Shown one piece after another: positions 19,313 through 28,443 of a stretch of DNA of 64,000 nt; position 1 is the stretch's first letter; each line of letters begins with the position of its first letter. A model generated the notes under the pieces. That model saw nothing but the letters and a program-made list of their open reading frames with translations. It searched no databases and had not been told where the DNA came from. Source of the stretch: an uncultured Bacteroidota bacterium (lineage in GTDB: Bacteria > Bacteroidota > Bacteroidia > 2-12-FULL-35-15); contig CAIYIS010000048.1 in NCBI GenBank assembly GCA_903926385.1, positions 1 to 64,000 on the forward strand. Reading direction: 5' to 3'. A program made the translations under genes and the position numbers.

Positions 19313-21826
19313 TTAAAATTTAATGATTGTACGCAGATTTAATTGGCGACTAGTTAAATAATTTGGCACAGCATATTGCCGGCTTGTTACATCTTCAACC
19401 CATATATAGGAAACGGTATTGTTTGTTCCCAAAAGATTAAATACCTCAAGACTTACCCAAACCGATTTTAATACTCTTGCCGGACTTTTAGCTTTAACAG
19501 TTCTGTTTTCGCGAAGCACTTGATAAGAAAAACCTATATCTACTCTTCGGTAAGGCGGCATTCTCAATGTTTGTTGATAGCGTTGAGAATTTGGCGCACC
19601 AAAAGGAACTCCTGTGCCGAATAATAAATTCAAATGCATTTTTAAATCGGGAAGTCGCGGCATTTTATCTTGAAAGAACAATCCGAAACTTACCCTTTGA
19701 TCCGTTGGGCGAGGTATGTTTCCTGGTTCGAAACGAACACTATCAGTGGCTTTGCTATCCAAAGTGTATCCCGGAACAATGAGTTCGCCTTTACTGTTGT
19801 GATATTCATAATAGAAATCATCTTTTATGTTTTCCTCTGTTTGCATAACAGACAATGAAGCCCACGATTCTAGTCCTTTTACAAATTCTCCGTTAACTTT
19901 CATGTCAATTCCAGTTGCATATCCACGGGCATTGTTTTTGGCTGAATAGGTAATTCGAACATTGTCTACTTGATAAGGAATTAAGTTGTCGAGGTATTTA
20001 TAATATGCTTCGCAAACAAATTTGAATTGACGTTTCCATGCAATAAAATTATAATCGCTCGACAACACAAAATGAATGGAAGTTTGAGCTTTTATATTAT
20101 AATTAATATTTCCTCCTCCATCGCGCAACTCTCGATAAAACGGAGGTTGATAATAATAACCCGAAGAAAATTTGAAGAGAAAATCATCTTTCCAGTTCGG
20201 TTTATAACCCACTGTGGCTCGAGGCCCTACTAGTGCCTGTTTATTTAAATCCCAATAATTGGCTCTGATTCCTGCAATGAATGATAGTGTAGCTGTATCT
20301 TTTGTTTCTTTATTAAGTATTCCTTCTGCATAGCCGGATAAGCGGTTGGAAGAGATATTTATTTTTTGTTTAATCACATTTTGCAAAACAATGGTTTGCG
20401 GGTCGCTGAGAGGAAGTGCAAATCCGGCACTATCCACATATTTCCATTCACTAAGTTTATCATTAATTATTTCTTTGTCATATTTAACTCCCCAAAGGGC
20501 TTGTTTTTTACCAACTGTATATGTTCCTTTATGTTCTCCACTAAAAACGTATGCAGTTAGATTGGTTCGCGCGTGATTAAGATATGTGCCTACACCTCTG
20601 TTGGCTACCACACTACCAAATGTAGGCTTTCCAAAATCAGTTTCCAATTGGTCAATATAATACTGTCCCTGAATATCGAAAGCCTCGCTCTCTTTGCTTC
20701 TAAAAGCCGAACCAATAAATTTCAAGTTTAATTTATCATTGTGATCATGTCTAATTAATGAGAATGCACCCATCATGGTATTGAATTTATCAATTTCCTG
20801 GCCGTCAAAATATATTTTTAAACGCAAGGCCTCGTTTAATGTACCAAAATCTGTTTCTCTGTTTTCTGGCACAATTTGATATTTGTTACTTGCATAATTT
20901 CCGAGGAAGTCTAGTTCCCATAAATCGGTTATGTCATAGGTTAGGTATGTTTGAACATCGGCAAAAAAGGGCTTGTATGCACCTTTTGTATCTGTTTTAC
21001 TCAGTATGTATTTATTCGTTTTATATCGACTGCCAAATAACCATGTAAAACGATGGTTCTTGGTATTCCCTTCAAGGTGCAAATTGCTACCCAGTAAACT
21101 ACCTGAAACTGTTCCTGCAAAAGCTCTGGGTTTGCGGTACTGAACATCCAGCACTGATGACATTTTATCTCCGTATTTGGCTTCAAACCCACCTGCAGAG
21201 AATAGTACAGACGAAACTAAATCGCCATTTACAAAACTTAATCCTTCCTGCTGTCCGCTGCGAATAAGGAAAGGACGATAGACTTCTATTCCGTTTACAT
21301 AAACCAAGTTTTCATCAAAATTTCCTCCTCTAACAGAGTATGTAGAACTTAACTCATTTCGGCTGCTTACTCCCGGAAGTGTAAATAAAATGGCATTAAA
21401 ATCTTCACTTGAAGTAGGAATGTGGGTAATGTTAATCGGGTCGATGCGACTAACCGGATGGAAACGGTTGTTATCTGTCACTTCAACTTCAATCAATGTG
21501 TTTTTAAAAACCAACGATTTGTTAAATTCAAATTTCTGATTAGCGGAAAGTTTAAGTGTTTTCTGTTCCTGTTTATGATTGATGCTCGTGAAAACAATGG
21601 TTACATCTTTATCTGCAGTAATCTGGATTGAATAACCTCCACCGGCATCACTTATGACAGGCGCTTGAGAAGAAGATGCAATTGATACAGTAACCCCTTC
21701 AATTGGCTCATTGCTTTCATCTTTTATTTTGCCATAGACTGTAGCGGTGCTTTGTGCCCAAACATTGATTGACAAGAAAAGAAATATCCCGACAAATAAA
21801 AAAAACTTTAATTCCTTTTCTCTCAC
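19313..21826 (-). CDS. TonB-dependent receptor with carboxypeptidase-like N-terminal domain
   Basis: STATVYGKIKDESNEPIEGVTVSI; VSSRNELSSTYSVRGGNFDENLVYVNGIEVYRPF plug; beta-barrel pattern to C-terminal LRTIIKF. Confidence 0.92.
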   Translation of the reverse strand: MREKELKFFLFVGIFLFLSINVWAQSTATVYGKIKDESNEPIEGVTVSIASSSQAPVISDAGGGYSIQITADKDVTIVFTSINHKQEQKTLKLSANQKFEFNKSLVFKNTLIEVEVTDNNRFHPVSRIDPINITHIPTSSEDFNAILFTLPGVSSRNELSSTYSVRGGNFDENLVYVNGIEVYRPFLIRSGQQEGLSFVNGDLVSSVLFSAGGFEAKYGDKMSSVLDVQYRKPRAFAGTVSGSLLGSNLHLEGNTKNHRFTWLFGSRYKTNKYILSKTDTKGAYKPFFADVQTYLTYDITDLWELDFLGNYASNKYQIVPENRETDFGTLNEALRLKIYFDGQEIDKFNTMMGAFSLIRHDHNDKLNLKFIGSAFRSKESEAFDIQGQYYIDQLETDFGKPTFGSVVANRGVGTYLNHARTNLTAYVFSGEHKGTYTVGKKQALWGVKYDKEIINDKLSEWKYVDSAGFALPLSDPQTIVLQNVIKQKINISSNRLSGYAEGILNKETKDTATLSFIAGIRANYWDLNKQALVGPRATVGYKPNWKDDFLFKFSSGYYYQPPFYRELRDGGGNINYNIKAQTSIHFVLSSDYNFIAWKRQFKFVCEAYYKYLDNLIPYQVDNVRITYSAKNNARGYATGIDMKVNGEFVKGLESWASLSVMQTEENIKDDFYYEYHNSKGELIVPGYTLDSKATDSVRFEPGNIPRPTDQRVSFGLFFQDKMPRLPDLKMHLNLLFGTGVPFGAPNSQRYQQTLRMPPYRRVDIGFSYQVLRENRTVKAKSPARVLKSVWVSLEVFNLLGTNNTVSYIWVEDVTSRQYAVPNYLTSRQLNLRTIIKF

Positions 21827-22527
21827 TTTTTCTTATCCGTCTTCTTTTTAAAATCTCCGCGCTTCCATGCTTGTATAAATTTTGCCCAAGCAATTGGATT
21901 CAGCAAATTGTTTGGAGGTAATTGCCCAGCATAGTATAGCTTGCTTTGGTATTGTTGCATAGTGTATTTGTAATTTATACTTGCATCCACAGCCATTCCT
22001 GCCATCCTCTGTTTCATATCAGAGCGTTCCATGTTTTTTGTGGCTCTCACAATGTCGTCATCCGGAAGTTGTAATGCAAGAAATGCTGCTTTAAATTGTT
22101 CCTTCGATGGCCATGGGTAAACTTCGGTTAGGTTTAGATGTATAGTGTCGGTTCGGAGCACCTGAATAAGTGAATATTTGTTGTTCGATAAAGTATCAGG
22201 AATAATATAACTGGCAGAAGTAAATCCGATAGCCGAAAATTCAATGGTATCTCCTAACTGGGCAACAAAAGAGAAATATCCAAAATAGTCACTTATTGTT
22301 CCCCGATTGCTTTTCTTAACCATTACACTTGCAAAAGGTACAGGCCTCAAACTGTCTCCTTCAACCACTACTCCCGAAAACTGAATCAATTTGTCTGAAC
22401 CGTCCTGCCAGGCTACCTTGGTTTGAGCCTTAGCCTTTAACGGAATTGAGGCTACCAAAACAAGAATACTAATTTTAAAAAGGAATGATTTCATAATACT
22501 GTTTTTTATCAAAATTGCGGTAAACAA
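21823..22527 (-). CDS. Carboxypeptidase-like regulatory-domain protein (secreted)
   Basis: Signal peptide; QFSGVVVEGDSLRPVPFASVMVKKSNRGTISDYFGYFSFVAQLGDTIEFSAIGF; overlaps start of the TonB receptor by 4 bp. Confidence 0.85.
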   Translation of the reverse strand: MFTAILIKNSIMKSFLFKISILVLVASIPLKAKAQTKVAWQDGSDKLIQFSGVVVEGDSLRPVPFASVMVKKSNRGTISDYFGYFSFVAQLGDTIEFSAIGFTSASYIIPDTLSNNKYSLIQVLRTDTIHLNLTEVYPWPSKEQFKAAFLALQLPDDDIVRATKNMERSDMKQRMAGMAVDASINYKYTMQQYQSKLYYAGQLPPNNLLNPIAWAKFIQAWKRGDFKKKTDKKK

Positions 22528-22656
22528 ATTATTGTTTTCCGATTTTGAATTGTTTCTAATTTTAAAGGTTCAAAAATACGGATTTATTACGCGCAACGAT
22601 TGATAATATATAGTAAACTGAAAAAAAGAAAAATTATTGCGGGAGATGAAAAATAT

Positions 22657-22875
22657 TTATCTTTTTTTCAAAGGTTCAAGGAGGTATTCCAAACCATTCA
22701 GTTTAATTTCATAAACAGTTCTCAGTAACATGCCTAACTTTCCTTCGGGAAAGCCTTTGCGATTAAACCATTCTAAATACGATACGGGAAGATTACAAAG
22801 CAAAGTGCCTTGGTATTTGCCAAATGGCATTTTCATTTCAACAATTTGCAATAGTAATTTCGAATCGGGTTGCAT
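22657..22875 (-). CDS. DUF3820-like small protein
   Basis: MPFGKYQGTLLCNLPVSYLEWFNRKGFPEGKLGMLLRTVYEIKLNGLEYLL. Confidence 0.8.
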   Translation of the reverse strand: MQPDSKLLLQIVEMKMPFGKYQGTLLCNLPVSYLEWFNRKGFPEGKLGMLLRTVYEIKLNGLEYLLEPLKKR

Positions 22876-22906
22876 TAAATAATCGTAATAAACCGGTCTT
22901 GATGAT

Positions 22907-24496
22907 TTACTGTTTAATAAATTTATTTGTAAATAGTTTAGTTCCCTGAGCGGTTTTTAGAAAATAGATTCCGTTGGCCAATTCTGAAATGTTTATTATA
23001 TTTTTATCTTTTGTAGATAAAACGGGTTTACCTACTAAATCGTATACTGTTGTTTCAAAATGTTCTTTTGAAGTAAACTGTAATCTAATTTCGGTTGATG
23101 CCGGATTAGGATAGATTTCCAGTTTGCTGTTCTCAGTTTTTAGTTCAGAATTGCCAACGGTTATCATTGGGCATGTACCCGGAAGATTTGCATCCATCCA
23201 AGTACTTCTGGCCTGAAACCACCATTTTAAATAATCAATTTCTTCCTGATATGAATTTCCTACAAAATAATTCCAGTTTACATACTGCCCAAGAATAGGC
23301 CATTCGGTAAAATTACGTTGTTGTGATTCATTAAGGTGAAGTGCAACAGAATCTATCCAGCTGTTAATACTTGTTGTGCTAAGTATAGTTTGCCTTAGAT
23401 AATTCCATCTGCATTTTAATTCACGAGTATATAAAGTATCCTGCAATAATCTTGGCCACCAAGCTGGAGGCTCGAGAGTAAATCCAGGACAAATGGATTC
23501 AAAATTATATTGCCATCCTGTTGTATCATACGCGGCACAATAATCAGCATTTCCATACGATAAATTAAAATCCCACATCGGACCGCAACTAAGCTTACCT
23601 CCCTTGCTGTCTTTGTCCTTATACATAAAACTACTCGATCGATAACCGTCTACTGTTCGCCCTAATTCTTCCATCAGGAAAAAATCAATGAACGTTCCTG
23701 TATTAATATACCTTCGGAAACCACCTGCTGTATCCGAAAAGTTGGGACCGTAAACGGTATCTTCGAAAGCCGTTACGTAATCTTGAATGTATTGAGCTTG
23801 TATCGGATTTAATTCATTGTCTTGCGGGTCATGATAAAGATATTTTACATTAAATTGATAAGGCGAAGTCCAGCTCAGTGCACTACTTCCTGTGGGTTTG
23901 TCAATTTTTATAATATATCCTCCAGTTAAAGAATCACCTGCCAAATCGTTGGAATCTAGTTTAGCAATGTTCACTCTGTTGTGGTCAATTTTAATTCTTT
24001 CCATTAAAGAGTAAACTCCCATATATTGTCCATCAATCACCAGTTCACAATAAACAAAACGTGGGGAATACGCATCCATAAGCGAAAATAAGTGATAGGT
24101 AATTTCGTTTCGCATTAAAGATTTATCGGGATATGCTCCGTAAAGAATCCAGTCATTCTCTGCAGGCATTCCAAGTAAAGGTACATTTAATGCTAATCCT
24201 GCAGGTGTTCTTGTTTCAAAACCGTACGATTTTTTGGGATATTGCTGAGATGTGGAACCTCTTATTTCTATTCCTATAAAGCCAATAAAATTATTAAACG
24301 GGTCGGTAGTGTAGTTTCTCATTCCAATTCCATTCGAAATAATTCCCATATCACAAGTGATTTTTGCCGTATCAATAATTGTCTGTGTATTTGTATTAAT
24401 CACTACTATTGGAAGGTTGGAATCGGTAAAGTTTACCTGTGCATTCAAGGTTTGGAAAACGAGGATACAGAAAATTAGTGGTAATAGTTTTTTCAT
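22907..24496 (-). CDS. CotH-kinase-family protein with T9SS type A sorting domain
   Basis: IEIRGSTSQQYPKKSYGFET; LMERIKIDHNRVNIAKLD; CGPMWDFNLSYGNA; C-term LEIYPNPASTEIRLQF...NGIYFLKT...FIKQ. Confidence 0.92.
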   Translation of the reverse strand: MKKLLPLIFCILVFQTLNAQVNFTDSNLPIVVINTNTQTIIDTAKITCDMGIISNGIGMRNYTTDPFNNFIGFIGIEIRGSTSQQYPKKSYGFETRTPAGLALNVPLLGMPAENDWILYGAYPDKSLMRNEITYHLFSLMDAYSPRFVYCELVIDGQYMGVYSLMERIKIDHNRVNIAKLDSNDLAGDSLTGGYIIKIDKPTGSSALSWTSPYQFNVKYLYHDPQDNELNPIQAQYIQDYVTAFEDTVYGPNFSDTAGGFRRYINTGTFIDFFLMEELGRTVDGYRSSSFMYKDKDSKGGKLSCGPMWDFNLSYGNADYCAAYDTTGWQYNFESICPGFTLEPPAWWPRLLQDTLYTRELKCRWNYLRQTILSTTSINSWIDSVALHLNESQQRNFTEWPILGQYVNWNYFVGNSYQEEIDYLKWWFQARSTWMDANLPGTCPMITVGNSELKTENSKLEIYPNPASTEIRLQFTSKEHFETTVYDLVGKPVLSTKDKNIINISELANGIYFLKTAQGTKLFTNKFIKQ

Positions 24497-24601
24497 TCGC
24501 CTGCAGTATTAAAAATTATTTACTGATAATATTTTCGGTAAAGTTATTGTTAATTTTTAGGAAAACAAAGTATTCTGAAAAGGAGATGTTTTGTTGTCGA
24601 T

Positions 24602-25369
24602 TTAAAAGATAAATGGGAACACAATTTTTCTTTCCTTCGGATAGTTATCAAAGTGTCGCACATACCAGTCGTGGTGGTTTTTGGCACGGGGCACAAGATT
24701 AGCAAAAGTCCATACCATAAAAGTAAGGGCAGGTAAATTGAACGCCATTAAGGCAAAGCCTGACCATTCAATTATTTCTCCAAATAAATTAGGGGAAGAA
24801 ATGTAATCGAATAAGAAGCCTTTAGGAATTTTGTAACCAGTTTCCCCCGGCTTACGTAAATTGATAAGAATGGTATCTGCTTTCCAGTTAATCATCATTC
24901 CTCCGACAAACATTACTGCACCAATGATAAACGAATTACTCGTCAGCCACTCTGCTTTGTAATCGGCTACAGGAGCCAGTTCGGCAAGGTAATATCCATT
25001 CAGCCCTGCATTAATCAGATTAAAAAAGGCTCCGCTTGCAGCAATGGTAAGAGGCATTTTTTTGGGAGTAGCTTTTATTCGTAAAGGATAAATAAATGTT
25101 CGGTTGATATAATGAATCAGCCAAAGCGCAAATAAAATCCACACGTACGAACGAAAGGAGTTAGTGCCTTGTAACAGGAAGTAAGCCATGATAAGCAATG
25201 AAGGGGCTTCCATTAAAATCCATGCTAATTTATTGTTTATGCTTATTCCCCACTTCTCGCTTGTGTGTCGGCCAAAAGGGGCGGTTACGAAAAACATCAC
25301 AATATGAACAATAATGGCCATTCCTAACCATATATAAGCAACAACTTTTAATGTTTCGAGGCTCATCAT
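24602..25369 (-). CDS. Steroid 5-alpha-reductase-like (SRD5A/3-oxo-5-alpha-steroid 4-dehydrogenase family) membrane protein
   Basis: GYKIPKGFLFDYISSPNLFGEIIEWSGFAL and C-term ANLVPRAKNHHDWYVRHFDNYPKERKIVFPFIF match the family's C-terminal signature. Confidence 0.88.
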   Translation of the reverse strand: MMSLETLKVVAYIWLGMAIIVHIVMFFVTAPFGRHTSEKWGISINNKLAWILMEAPSLLIMAYFLLQGTNSFRSYVWILFALWLIHYINRTFIYPLRIKATPKKMPLTIAASGAFFNLINAGLNGYYLAELAPVADYKAEWLTSNSFIIGAVMFVGGMMINWKADTILINLRKPGETGYKIPKGFLFDYISSPNLFGEIIEWSGFALMAFNLPALTFMVWTFANLVPRAKNHHDWYVRHFDNYPKERKIVFPFIF

Positions 25370-26358
25370 TTTTTTAATCGTTTGTTGTTGAATAGCCAGT
25401 TGTAAAAATCTTGAATAGATTCTTCGAAAGGACGGCAGTTATGACCAAGCTGATTAATGGCTTTCGAATTGTCCATCAAAGGATGTCCGTAACGCAATGC
25501 TGTTATCGACTCTATGGTAAATAAGGGTTTGGTTTGGGTAACTTTGCTGTAAATTTTAATGAATGGTAAAAAAGATTTTAGCATCGAAAACGATAGCATA
25601 CTTTTAGGCGTTTTCACTCCGGTTACTTTTGTTATGGTAGCCGCCAGTTCCTGCATACTTTTATATTTGCCTGTTACCAGATATACTTCACCGTTTTTTC
25701 CTTTTTCAATAGCATTAATCACCGATTGAGCCACATCTCTAACATCAACAAAGTTGTAACCACCTTTAGGCATTACCGGTATTTTGCGTTGATAAAATTG
25801 AACAAGTGCTTTACCAAACTCAGATGTTTTAAAGTCGTAAGGGCCGATGATACAACTTGGCCTGATTACCACAATTTCGGGATTCATTTTTGCGGATTCT
25901 TTCAGCATGTATTGTTCTCCGGTAGATTTAGAGAAGTCGTAAGCAAACCCTTCGGAAGTTTTGTAGGGGCGAGTTTCATCAAATGAAGTTTCCATAGGTT
26001 CTTCCATCACAGCGTGAACACTGCTGATGTGGATGATTCGTTTTACTCCTTTGCTCCTCGAAACTTCCAGTACATTCTTTGGCCCTTCCGTATTGGTGCG
26101 GTGAACCAGCCCATCTGGGTCACCGTTGATACTGATGATGGCGGCACTATGTATTACTGTATCACAACCATCAATCAGTTTTTCTAAATCAGCTTTGTTC
26201 AGAACGTCCCCCTGTATTAATTCAAGAGGTAATTCGCTCAGGCTATCCTTGCGCGAATTGTACATCGCTTTCACTTTGTATCCTTTGTCAATTAGTAATC
26301 GGCAAACCACATTTCCTAAATGCCCGCTTGCTCCTGTAACTGCAATTGTTCTGCTCAT
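25366..26358 (-). CDS. NAD-dependent epimerase / 3-beta-hydroxysteroid-dehydrogenase-like SDR
   Basis: IAVTGASGHLGNVVCRLLIDKGYKVKAMYNS; DTVIHSAAIISINGDPDGLVHRTNTEGPKNVLEVSR; YDFSKSTGEQYML; FVDVRDVAQSVINAI; overlaps 24602..25369 by 4 bp. Confidence 0.88.
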   Translation of the reverse strand: MSRTIAVTGASGHLGNVVCRLLIDKGYKVKAMYNSRKDSLSELPLELIQGDVLNKADLEKLIDGCDTVIHSAAIISINGDPDGLVHRTNTEGPKNVLEVSRSKGVKRIIHISSVHAVMEEPMETSFDETRPYKTSEGFAYDFSKSTGEQYMLKESAKMNPEIVVIRPSCIIGPYDFKTSEFGKALVQFYQRKIPVMPKGGYNFVDVRDVAQSVINAIEKGKNGEVYLVTGKYKSMQELAATITKVTGVKTPKSMLSFSMLKSFLPFIKIYSKVTQTKPLFTIESITALRYGHPLMDNSKAINQLGHNCRPFEESIQDFYNWLFNNKRLKK

Positions 26359-26537
26359 AACGCTGACTTATAATTGTTATTCATTTTTCTAATCCATCCA
26401 TCTATTAAGTGCAAATATATCGAATAGTTTGTTAGTTTAGGAATAAATTAATGCGAATCTTGTTATATTGAATTTTGTAGTGGTTGATATTACAAATCAT
26501 ATATTCTGCCAACTACATTCCGAATAATCTTGTGCTA

Positions 26538-26545
26538 TTATCTTT
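26538..26545 (+). promoter_or_regulatory. Candidate -7 element TATCTTTG (followed by TCGCC)
   Basis: Same TATCTTTGTCG string as at 16408; lies upstream of a small ORF at 26613. Confidence 0.35.
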
Positions 26546-26612
26546 GTCGCCTACCCTTACTAATACTCCTTATTGAAATGAAATCAGAACTAATAAATTT
26601 AAATTATTGTAT

Positions 26613-26732
26613 ATGCACAGATATAGGTTAATGCATCAAAAAAACAATAAGTCTTTTCTAACAAAGAAAATGTTGTTTAGGCTGACTCTTGTGCTTATTG
26701 TTTTAATAGAGTTTCTTCTTATCTTTTTATAA
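26613..26732 (+). CDS. Candidate 39-aa single-TM small protein
   Basis: MHRYRLMHQKNNKSFLTKKMLFRLTLVLIVLIEFLLIFL*; basic N-terminus then a hydrophobic helix; below ORF-track cutoff; TATCTTTG element about 70 bp upstream. Confidence 0.3.
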   Translation: MHRYRLMHQKNNKSFLTKKMLFRLTLVLIVLIEFLLIFL

Positions 26733-26803
26733 AATTGGAACTAGGTTAAAAGTAATATCATATTCCTATTTACTTTGCTTAACTGTTTAACAGATGAACG
26801 GTT

Positions 26804-27523
26804 TCATTTCGACTTCCGTTTCTGTTTTCTTTCCTTTCTTCTTTCTAATTTAATTTTATGTCCCCTTGTTCCCATCAGACTTTTTAGCTTACTTATCCTT
26901 TGGTCTAATGGCACAAAATCTGGAATAAATAATTTTGAAACATCGATAGGTTTAAACGACAATGGATGTTTGTTTAAACTATCGGTAACAATTGGTAGCA
27001 TTTCTACTTTTAATTTAAATTTTCGAACGAATACTTTTACAAAACTGGCCTGAGAAGGTTGTGTTGCAAATGCTACATTAGTTAATCCTTTCTGTTCAGC
27101 AAGCTGAGAGGAGTAATAAACATTTTCTGAAGCGTGTTCTGCTTTTGGTTCCAGTAAAATATGAGCGTCGTCAATTCCGGCTTGTAGCGCCAGTAGTCGC
27201 ATTACCTCTGCCTCCACATAAGGGCTGTGAACTGCCGCTCCTGACATAATCACATTTCGGGTGTATCCGTTTTTGTATAAGTAAGCAGCCCATTTGATTC
27301 GCTCTTCAATAATGCCATTTTTTTGATTCGGAAAATAGGGATACCCCGGAATAATAACAGCATCATAAGGTTTAATTTTTTCAGCAAGTTCAAAACCTTT
27401 AGTCGGGTCAGCATAAAAATAACTGTAATAGGCTTTACACCCCGTTATAAGGAAAGCACTCAAAGTACAAACAAAAATAATTGAATAATTAATGAATGCC
27501 TTGATTGGCGATACTTTTGTCAT
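26804..27523 (-). CDS. YdcF/SanA-like DUF218 family protein
   Basis: YDAVIIPGYPYFP...RIKWAAYLYKNGYTRNVIMSGAAVHSPYVEAEVMRLLALQAGIDDAHILLEPKAEHASENVYYSSQL. Confidence 0.85.
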   Translation of the reverse strand: MTKVSPIKAFINYSIIFVCTLSAFLITGCKAYYSYFYADPTKGFELAEKIKPYDAVIIPGYPYFPNQKNGIIEERIKWAAYLYKNGYTRNVIMSGAAVHSPYVEAEVMRLLALQAGIDDAHILLEPKAEHASENVYYSSQLAEQKGLTNVAFATQPSQASFVKVFVRKFKLKVEMLPIVTDSLNKHPLSFKPIDVSKLFIPDFVPLDQRISKLKSLMGTRGHKIKLERRKERKQKRKSK

Positions 27524-27612
27524 TCGTTGGTTTTTACAAACGCAAAACTACTAAAGTTTACATCATTACTTTTATTATTTCTTTGATTTCATTTTTTTTA
27601 GAACTTTGCAAC

Positions 27613-28437
27613 ATGATTTGTTTCCCAAACGCCAAACTAAACTTAGGTTTGAACATTGTCAAAAAACTGAATGATGGTTATCACTCTATTCAATCTGTAT
27701 TTTATCCAATCGGTTTGATGGAAGCCCTTGAAGTTGTTGAAAACAAAGAAGCTTCTGCTGAACGTATTGTAATGACAACTTCCGGAATAGAAATCCCAGG
27801 AAATGTAAATCAGAATTTGTGCTACAAAGCTTATCATTTAATTTCAAAAGATTATTCATTGCCAAATGTCAAGGCGCATCTCCACAAACATATTCCTATT
27901 GGAGCTGGATTAGGGGGAGGTTCGTCTGACGGAGCTTTCTTTATTCGCCTTTTGAGCGATACATTTCAACTCAATCTGTCCTGGGGCGAAATGCATAATT
28001 ATGCTCGTCAATTGGGTAGTGATTGTTCGTTTTTTATTACTAACAAACCTGTATTTGCTGAAGGTAAAGGTGACCAGTATGAAAGAATAGAACTGAATTT
28101 AGATGGCTATCATATTGCGTTGGTTTGTCCTTCTGTTCATATTAATACCGCAAAGGCGTATAGCGGTGTTACTCCAAAACCTGCTGTTCGTTCAATTGAA
28201 AAAGACATCCTCAGTGTTCCAATTGAACAATGGAAAGATTGTATTCACAACGATTTTGAAGATTCAATATTTCCTCAGTTTCCTTTGATAAAAGACATAA
28301 AAGAAAAGTTATATAATAATGGTGCTTTGTATGCGTCTATGAGCGGAAGTGGGTCTTCTGTTTACGGAATATTTAAGTACGAAACTCGGTTGAAAGAATT
28401 GTTTACTGATTGTTTTGTTTGGGAAGGAAAGGCCTAA
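27613..28437 (+). CDS. ispE: 4-(cytidine 5'-diphospho)-2-C-methyl-D-erythritol kinase
   Basis: MICFPNAKLNLGLNIVKKLNDGYHSIQSVFYPI; HIPIGAGLGGGSSDGAFFIRLL; ASMSGSGSSVYGIF; start trimmed from 27505. Confidence 0.96.
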   Translation: MICFPNAKLNLGLNIVKKLNDGYHSIQSVFYPIGLMEALEVVENKEASAERIVMTTSGIEIPGNVNQNLCYKAYHLISKDYSLPNVKAHLHKHIPIGAGLGGGSSDGAFFIRLLSDTFQLNLSWGEMHNYARQLGSDCSFFITNKPVFAEGKGDQYERIELNLDGYHIALVCPSVHINTAKAYSGVTPKPAVRSIEKDILSVPIEQWKDCIHNDFEDSIFPQFPLIKDIKEKLYNNGALYASMSGSGSSVYGIFKYETRLKELFTDCFVWEGKA

Positions 28438-28443
28438 TAAATT

